Below, piece by piece: positions 56,111 through 64,000 of a stretch of 64,000 nucleotides of DNA. How positions within the stretch are numbered: the stretch's first letter is position 1; each line of letters begins with the position of its first letter. This DNA is from Harmothoe impar. Its lineage: Eukaryota; Annelida; Polychaeta; Phyllodocida; Polynoidae. The stretch is from assembly GCA_947462335.1 (NCBI GenBank), contig OX381710.1:38749204-38813203 (forward strand). Direction: 5' to 3'. The notes beneath the pieces were generated by a model. The model was not told where the DNA came from. It made no database searches and worked only from the letters and a program-made list of their open reading frames with translations. A program made the translations under genes and the position numbers.

Positions 56111-57399
56111 AAGATCTAAAATATTTATACGGGTCACTATGGTTCATATGTTATGTTAATCCAGGATTTTAGTATTCACAAGATGTATGTGAGAAGAAGT
56201 TGAACCCACCCTATCCACACAAGACATTTAGATGGGCAAACAAGTTATCCGAGTGTAGACATGATTTGTAAGTAGCTATCCAACATATCCAACCACAGAT
56301 CCTAGGTTAGGTGAGTTGACTTTCATAATATGCAACAAGTCATTGATTCATTTAGATTCTGCAAGATCGGTCAGGCCGACAATACCTCCATTTTATTCCA
56401 TACAAAACCGATTATAGTCTTCAGTAGAGTGCTCTGCCAGATGTCAATCACCAATACCCATTGTAATAACACGTACATAAATGGCTTTTACATGTATTCT
56501 GATCAATGCATCGCTGAAAATAGAATAGCTGATGATGCAAAGGATGTGTTTTGACAACACTACATCAATCACATCACACTGTGCTATCAGGTACATTGTG
56601 TTTAACGACAGGTGAAACCCCAACTGTGCAAGTGTATAGTTCTTAAAGCTAGAGGGCACAGATACTCATCCTTTACCCAGTGCTGCTTTTTACAAACTTG
56701 CAGCGAGAGCTATATGGCTCAGAACTGCTCATATTGGCCAGGAGCCACTCAGCCTCTTGTACCGCTGGCACCAACCAATGTTACAACCAGGTATAAGGAA
56801 TAGGGCTGCCTCATCCACGTTGTAAGATAAACCCCATGAACACCTTTGAGCATCTATCAGAGGGAATATGTCATGAACAGTTACAAGGGGGAATAAAATA
56901 TGTATGCATACAAGGCTTTGTGTATACACATACTGCATATAGCCACTTAATACGGATACCCTACTTTGTCACAAAAGGGCTTAGCATTTACTGTCGCTTG
57001 CGACTAAACAAGTTGATGAAAAAGTATAATCTTTCCTATTAACTTGTTAATGGGGAGAGTATATTATAATATTTTGAATATAAGTGACACATAATCTTAT
57101 ACTTGATAAGGAAGGAACATCAATACAAACAAAGTTAGGTACTGCCATGTCCTGTTCAAGCCCCCTCGGGATATTTCTTTTTAAACAGACGTTACCTAAG
57201 AAACAAGTAGCAAGTAAATACAAGGCCAATGTTTATGCATTACCACCTTTTCAACACCCTATTCGCGGCGCTTTAAACGAGCACTTACTAAAACACTGGG
57301 CACTTAAACAGTCCATTTCTGGGTCGTGACTTCAGGGTGTTCTCCTTATTTCTTCTTGCCTAGAACACAATTGTACTTTCATAGTATCCAACAAAGTGA

Positions 57400-57950
57400 C
57401 ACCTACTTGAGAGTAGTTAATACATCCATGCCCCTCAGAAATGGCAAACTATATGATGCATTGTTAGAAGTAAATGTAGTTGAATAGTAAGATCTACTGT
57501 CGATTTACAGTATATACTACGGTATTAGTGTACATTCGCAGTAGACTGAATTGTTGGTTTACAGTATAAAATTATATGATTCTGGTTTCACAATTTGCAG
57601 TGTGGCTTTGGGCGTGGTCTGTACGGTAGGTTCAATATAACCATTACACTCTTTAAGCCCAGATGCCAGGTTCAGTGCCGCTGTGTCCCATCAAGTCAGG
57701 CCTCGCATCAGGCCTGTATAAGTAGTCGTGTACACAGACTGCTTGCTGCCTCCCTCTTAAGGCAATCCAACAATCAGAGACCCCAATTGGTGCCTAATAA
57801 TGAGAGCCAACGCCCCTGCACCTAGTCCTACAGTCAGTCCGCGGAGATTCACCAGTTTTGCTTCTAATAAGGCATTCTACACAACACTCTAAGAGGAAAT
57901 TGAATACGATAGCAGGAAAGGTGACATTTGGTCTAGCTTTAACAAGTGTC
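57400..57950 (+). repeat. Duplicated segment, copy 2
   Basis: A diverged direct copy of 55560-56110, about 1.9 kb downstream. It includes a TTTACAGTATAT-rich part (57490-57570) like that at 1-809. Confidence 0.65.
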
Positions 57951-60198
57951 CAGTCACTGTAGGAGAATGGTTTGGGACCTTACCTCAGAAAGTAGCTTTG
58001 TCAAAAGGATATATATTATTTGCTACAATGAGCTGCAGGTTTTCTGGACTAGCCCTGCCATTCAAAAATAGTTGGACAAGAGGTTTCTGATTGAAATACA
58101 AAACTTGCTGTTAGATCATGAAGAATGCTGCTTTTGCTGCAATTGTGTGTTGTAAGATGATTGGACAATATGTACAGTGATTATCTAGCGGCAGTATAAC
58201 TGCACCACTCAGTTGAGTTGAAATCCATTTGCCAGTGGCACACAATATCCCATCCTTGTTATTATGGCTATTGTAATTGATAATATATCTTTTATAGTGT
58301 ATAGCTAATGTAATATAGATATAACTTTAGATATCCAAATGAATCATACAATAGTGATTGGGCAAAGGAAACAAGAGAAATGGGTGAAAGCTTGTGTGCA
58401 GCTATGAACCTACATGGGTCGAGGAGTGAAACCCCAATCTGAATGATAAGTCATGAAGGAGTACTTCCTGCCAGTCTGCCAAGCACCCATGGATAGTTTC
58501 ATGATGTTGGAGCTAGTGCTGCACAAGCACCCCAATATTGTAGGTACAATGTAGTAATGCAGCTGGTGCAAGACACACTCCTGGCTTCATTTAACAAGTA
58601 CCTATTTATATTCGTGGCACACCTCAGGTGCTTTCCTCCTATTCCCAAACAGCCGTCAGCATCTCTAACCTAATTCTTAGACACCTATACACCCCATGTC
58701 TAGGAATCAGCACTTCAGCCTATTCACACCTGCCTCCCCCTGAGACCAGGGTAAGTGCTAATGGCCCCTAGGATACCCCCTTAACATCTCATTGAGCGAA
58801 CTCCACCGGGGTCGACTGGGATAAAGCGGCCACCTCAGAAAAGATTCAGAAGGATCTAAAGGGGGCCGGCCTTGGTTTTGAGGGCTCTGGGGCTGGCTTC
58901 TCTTGGTAATAGGTTGGGCAGTGAGATGGTCGTGTTGGGAATGACAAGTAAAGCACTGCCTCCCCACACCGAGTCGTCAACTTCCCAGATAGTCTGAGGC
59001 ATAAGCAATTTCAAGAATTTCTCAAATGTTAGTCGATCTGGTATCCAGAAATTCATCTTCTGAATGTATGCTCAATGATTTCCGTGACAGGACAGGTGGC
59101 TTACGATTTAATGGTTGTAACAATTGAATTAGTTACTTGTTTTGATTATTATTCTGAATCAGTTTTGAGATACATCCGTTACCAAGAGAAGTCAAGTCGT
59201 GTTTCAATGGTATAATGAGGGGTAAATGGTTAAATAGGTGTATTAAGATATTGCTATGTATGCACTGTAGCTGTGTGATAAATGGTTTTGCTGTATCTTT
59301 AACTGCCTTTATTCTGTCTTCACCTATACCAAAATCTAGACACAGAGAAAGGCCTCTGTAATAAGGTGATTGGGTGTATTGGTATGGGTGGGTACCTGCA
59401 TTTGTGTTATTGTTAATGTTTTCTATCATATAGATAAATTATGCTTGGGTAAAAATTATGAAACGCGATCGAAGTACATTGTTAAAGCTTGTATGTGGGC
59501 CTCCATGCCAATTCATAGAAAAGAGAAAGTGAGCTTTGCTGCTTTGTACACAATGATACTGGTTTATATAATAACAGGGTTCATTCTAGATGCACAAGTG
59601 GATGGTTACAAAAAAAAGCACAGGTGCACACCCACATGGGTTATTGATGACATGGCTTCATTGTACTTGATCTAGGTACCAATGAACTTCTCATACTTAT
59701 TTATATCAATATAATCAATTTCTAATTATATTTTAGACGTGAGTGTATGTACCACCGGAAGTACCATGTCTCTATATCTGTCAGGTTACTGGTTAAGCTT
59801 TACATAACATATACAAACTGCCACATTAAGCTCTAGGTGTAGACCCATGGAGAGGAAACAATAATACCCCAGTCTCTTTTGAGAGTTGAAATCGCTGCAT
59901 AATCCTCAGGCCTTGAGCATCATCATAAGTATTTGTACTAATTAAACCCGATTCAAACCCACAGTATCTGCACATATCATCTTAGTGGGACGTATATACA
60001 CATCTCTAGAGCTATGAAAATCCAAACCTCTTGCAGTGTAAAAAGTGTGAAAAGTATCCCATATCCAAGTGTATAAGATCTGTAAATGTATTATTGGATA
60101 AACGGTTGGAACACATAGAGACAACACCATTCATCAATCATTTATCGGGGTATCAACATGGTAAATAGTTACCAAACTCTGATTAAGTGTGCACTCAC
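57951..60198. other. No certain gene; coding-like fragment on minus strand near 58860-59056
   Basis: The minus frame 59056-58856 reads MNFWIPDRLTFEKFLKLL and continues to ALKTKAGPL before a stop. It looks more protein-like than chance but was not recognised. A plus-strand open interval 58654-58751 lies between a CCCAAACAG acceptor-like and GTAAGT donor-like site. Both are unproven. Confidence 0.25.
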
Positions 60199-60307
60199 CT
60201 TGGTGGTCAGTGACAATGTTGACAGAGCTATACCAGCACGCCCCCTAACGCCACGTCGGTGAACCATCAGCTGTCGCCGATCCTTGCTACAACAGAGGGG
60301 GTGGTGA
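60199..60307 (-). CDS. Candidate minus-strand internal exon
   Basis: On the minus strand the donor AAG|GTGAGTG is a near-perfect consensus and CCTGCAG could be the acceptor. One frame is open through the 109 nt and ends ALSTLSLTTK at phase 0. GC content is raised. No family was recognised and no partner exon found, so this rests on splice-site quality alone. Confidence 0.22.
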
Positions 60308-63105
60308 CTGCAGGACGTCTCCTTGGGCAAACATGGCCACGGCCAATGGCAACATGTCTGTATGGGGATCCAGCAGTGCTCAGTGTACTCACTCAATAAT
60401 ATTATATGCCTAGAGTTCATAGACCCCCCAGTGAGTGTGATGATCCACTGACAGCATCCATGGATCATATCGCGATGATCCGCTGATACCATAATACATG
60501 TACAAGGAGCTACAATGGTATTTGCATCCGGTAGGATCAGTTGCATTATTATGGAGTGGGTCAGATCGAACGATTTTGGTTCTTGTGATGATGTTGTTGC
60601 TCTGAATTGTCTATATAAGGGGGTAATATGGTAGGCAAACTGCTGGAAAATTCCCAAGGTAATAGCAAAGAGAGCATGTGGTTAAACGTGCCCAGGTGGT
60701 CAACGTGCCTCTCTCTCCCCTAGTATAGGCCTTATATGTACATGTATATACACAAGGGAATTCGTATTATAATTATGCTAATAGTAGTACACACGTTAAA
60801 ATATATTATATTTTATTTCATTGTACATCAAAATCAAATCGATCGATACTGTGGTTTTCTCCTAACAAGGGCAACTCTTGTACGGCTATAATAAGAACAG
60901 GATACCAGAAACTAGGAGACAGAAATACCCTGGGTCCCCACTACCCAACTACTATGAAACAGTCAGTTTGATTCAAAGAAGGCCCTTGCTTTGTAGAGCG
61001 ATACAAATGCTGGGAGAGTGTTTCATGGAGAGCTTCTGTGACATCACGTTCACTGCTACAAGAAACCACTCCCAACACATTAATGGGCTTAGACGGTGCT
61101 AATGGCAAATTACAAGAGCCTGATAATTAGTGTATTCATTATGCACTCCAACTCTTCAATATAATTTCAATCTAGCCATAAGGGTGCCTTGATAGCGATC
61201 TTGTTTTTCGCAGAGGAGGATAGATGGAGAGTCAGGGGCAGAATCGATAGGGTTGAGGGATAGATATTGATTGTACTTTTATATTTGGCAGTCCGGAGAA
61301 GTGTAGCATGAAAATGGGGCCCAGGGTGGAATACAGCGTATCGAGCTGTTTGTCCCTTGTCTTTGGCTCCCCCTGCCAGTGGCGTCGTAAGCTATGGACA
61401 TGACGTCACTGTTTCTATTCTTGGTTGTATCTTAGTAGCCATCGCAGTTAATGTATGACTCATGACCCGTCCTTTCTCCAATTTTCTTTAGTGCAGAGTT
61501 GCTCTTGCTGTTTTTTTTTCTTATGCTGCAGGTGTACTAGTCTTATAAATTTCATACAATTATTTCAGTCTCTACCGTAAAGCACAGGGAATCCGTGTAT
61601 TTTATACGGTGAGACACCCATGAGAAAATCCTCATGTATTTCACGGCCTGCGATACCATCAGAACTGATCTAACTATCATACAATAACGTTTCCATCTCA
61701 ATTAGGTAAAGTTTTAACAGATGTTGTCAATGATCGTGTGACATGAGTGAAGAGGAGCACTCGAAGAATCACCTCGTGAAATACCCCTCGAAAATGACTG
61801 TCACTTGTGAACCAAGAACCAAAAACCATTTGGTTTTCCTCTAAACCATATAAATGAAAATAAGTATGTGGGACAACATGTTATGATGTAAATTATTATT
61901 TTGAGATGGAAGTAAAATAAAAACAAACAGGTGAGGTCTGGGCATTTATAACCTTGAAGAATTGTATTGTTTTCAACACTGTGTAAATTGGGTTAAACCT
62001 CTAGTATCGTTATGTTTTTTCAATCAATATGCAATAGCTTTGAAGTAATTGAACCTTGTTTTCACATCGGTCCACGACTCAGTTTCATGCGTGGGCGATA
62101 AGAGACAATTTCCTTTCCATTTCCAAGAAATTGAGAAACAAAGATGAGTGTTTGCACATGATCCAGTCTTTCTTCAATACCATCTTCATATCCAATCAGG
62201 GTTTTCATCCAGCAGAAATCATATTGTCCACTGTACTAAACGTGTGTTTGCATGGCAAGACTATTCACTCACAACACACACCAATCCTACCATTTCATAG
62301 CATCCGCCCTTTGGATCCTATCCAATTAGACATACCACCAACAAATGCACACGTTACACCGATAAGATAAGCAGCAACATTTCATGCAAGCTTCAGGCTT
62401 GAATCGCTATCTCCAGCATGATGTCTTGTGAAGGAACTACAACCTTCCGCATGCCGATACCCAGGCGCGGAGGCTTATATTGAGCCTGTGCACCAGTCCT
62501 GAAGCCCATGCCCAATCTATGACGTGGGAGCTCCTGGGTGGCGATGAGTCTGAGAGGAAGCAGACCTCTACAAAATGGGCAGCTCGCACTCTAATACGTA
62601 AGCAAACACTGCACCATCCTCCACACTCATAATGCCTAGCCGCTTTTACTTCTATACATGTATATAATAGGAAGATACAGTTCCCTTCTGCTGTGGCAAC
62701 GTGGTCTCAAAAAGATGAAAATGAAAGAACAACACGAATGTTTGTTAGTACAAGAAGTTTATATTATGGTCTCATTGATTGGAAAGATGGTTCATGATGC
62801 TCTTGAGTGTACGCTATTTCACTTCCACAATAATAAGTATATGCATACGGCAGCCCAATGAAATCTGGTGAATATTTAGAAAGGGGTCATGATACTTTTA
62901 CTAAATTAAATGGAGAATCAGAATTAAAAAGAAACTGTGTTTGAATCGAGAATCCAATTTCTATTGAATTATCATATAAACCAATTTATAGCTAATAAAA
63001 CAGACAAAGCAGCAGCCGAATAAACGTGGAACCCTGCTTGGGTCCTTCTGTGTAAATAGTTCCGCTTAAGTGCTATCATTTATTGACCTTTTATTGATTG
63101 TACAG
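60308..63105. other. No gene recognised
   Basis: AT-rich sequence with a GC-richer interval at 62400-62620 that ends near a GTAAGC donor-like site. No frame there has recognisable domains. Confidence 0.4.
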
Positions 63106-63200
63106 ATCGGTGTATTTTCAGCGCCTGCCAAAGTGGGGAAAACATCCGAGCCCTCCAGAATCGATATGACCCAACGAGATAACTCAAGTATCCTCTCCAG
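63106..63200 (+). CDS. Candidate plus-strand internal exon
   Basis: The acceptor TTGATTGTACAG precedes an open 95-nt frame (IGVFSAPAKVGKTSEPSR, then polar residues). CTCCAG|GTACTA is a possible, weak donor. A second acceptor TATTTTCAG lies 16 bp inside. The polar composition would suit a cytoplasmic loop, but no family is recognised. Confidence 0.22.
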
Positions 63201-63712
63201 GTACTAGAAGAGACCAGTACCACCTGTTGCCCATAATACTAGACATCAGGCAGTATTAGAGACATACAGAATAACAATGACATTTTCATAGTACAGATTT
63301 TGGGATGCACTTTTAAAACAATAAAACAGTTACACCATTATACCATGCATAATCACGGCCATATTCTATTCGTTCACTTTACTTCCCAATAAATAGTACA
63401 AAACGTGCCATTTGATAAGTTGAGTTGAGTTTATAATCAATAATTATTGTACTTGGTAAAAGTTGAATTTCCAGTTTATCATTTTAAAATGGAAATTTGG
63501 TTTCCAGTTTATCATTTTAACAATAATTAATAATTAATTATTCTCTTCATTATATGGCCTGAAACCAATATGCTGACGTGGTAATAAATGGGGATCGCTA
63601 CATTTTGTGACCACTGCCGAGCCTGTTTAAGTCTAATTATTTGTTAGATAGTCGGCAACTCTTCATAATGCGGTCAGATACGAAAATAATGATAATAAAA
63701 CAAATAAATAAA

Positions 63713-63786
<74 letters not shown>
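63713..63786. repeat. (TA)n microsatellite
   Basis: An almost uninterrupted TA dinucleotide tract of about 74 bp. Its true length may vary between individuals. Confidence 0.95.
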
Positions 63787-63788
<2 letters not shown>

Positions 63789-64000
63789 GAGAGAGGAGGT
63801 CAGAGGTTGGTGGTTGAAACCATGGACAATATATCTATAAAATACTAAAATATTCTGTTTATTAGAGAGTCCGCTAACATGTATCTTGCCCTGTGGTATT
63901 ATATAAAAAGTTGGTGCACTACTTTTAGGTTCACTATTAGAAATCACTCAAACGCTATGTGAAGGTAAACTGGTACTTGATAGCTATTGATGTGATCTTT
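63787..64000. other. Window end, nothing recognised
   Basis: AT-rich sequence without identifiable features. Confidence 0.4.

Noticed and set aside
60169..60657. 162-codon minus-strand frame as a whole protein
   Set aside because: It crosses a strong donor site and has no domain features. Only the short candidate exon is kept.

Overview
The window is eukaryotic and animal. It has GT-AG introns of 0.4 to 6.6 kb, an AT-rich background, dense miniature transposons, minisatellites and inverted repeats, and no bacterial gene arrangement. The one clear host gene is a Cys-loop chloride-channel subunit closest to glycine receptor alpha chains. Its divergent pore and binding-site residues and the repeat landscape suggest a non-vertebrate metazoan, probably a marine invertebrate. 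The species cannot be fixed from the sequence.

Region 1-25.4 kb: seven phase-compatible plus-strand exons (1945-2033, 6686-6753, 7168-7388, 12199-12281, 18919-19056, 20001-20404, 25130-25351) encode most of a glycine-receptor-like subunit, from the N-terminal helix region through the Cys-loop, loop C disulfide, M1-M4 and stop. The signal-peptide exon was not found. The introns hold TA-flanked and Harbinger-type MITEs, a perfect 46-bp-arm hairpin, a CpG-rich patch with a possible alternative first exon, a 4.4-kb fold-back element, a 40-bp minisatellite and a CTCF-like site beside two GTCACGTGAC palindromes.

Region 25.4-36.3 kb: no certain gene. There is a cluster of CRE and nuclear-receptor-type motifs near 27.0 kb, a second Harbinger-type MITE, a CpG-rich promoter-like zone ending in a possible short first exon (31463-31478), and a 1-kb fold-back element.

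Region 36.3-54.6 kb: mostly transposons. A 4.3-kb fold-back element holds GA-rich minisatellite, a nested hAT-like insertion with a 9-bp target duplication, and 147-bp tandem repeats. A TTAA-flanked piggyBac-type non-autonomous element follows (44274-47642). Directly next to it is a roughly 6.6-kb unit with a spliced DDE-like transposase gene, apparently frameshifted near its C-terminal domain. Tandem arrays of one motif, GAGGCATCCRTAACG, lie in an intron of this gene and downstream of it.

Region 54.6-64 kb: another MITE, a diverged repeat about 1.9 kb apart, two weak exon candidates and a TA microsatellite.

Two themes cross the window. The three large fold-back elements all carry RFX X-box-like palindromes (GTTGCTAGGCAAC, GTTGCCATGGAAAC) although their other sequences differ. 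Separately, the 9-mer GAGCWGCTC occurs at least 11 times, often in CpG-rich patches.
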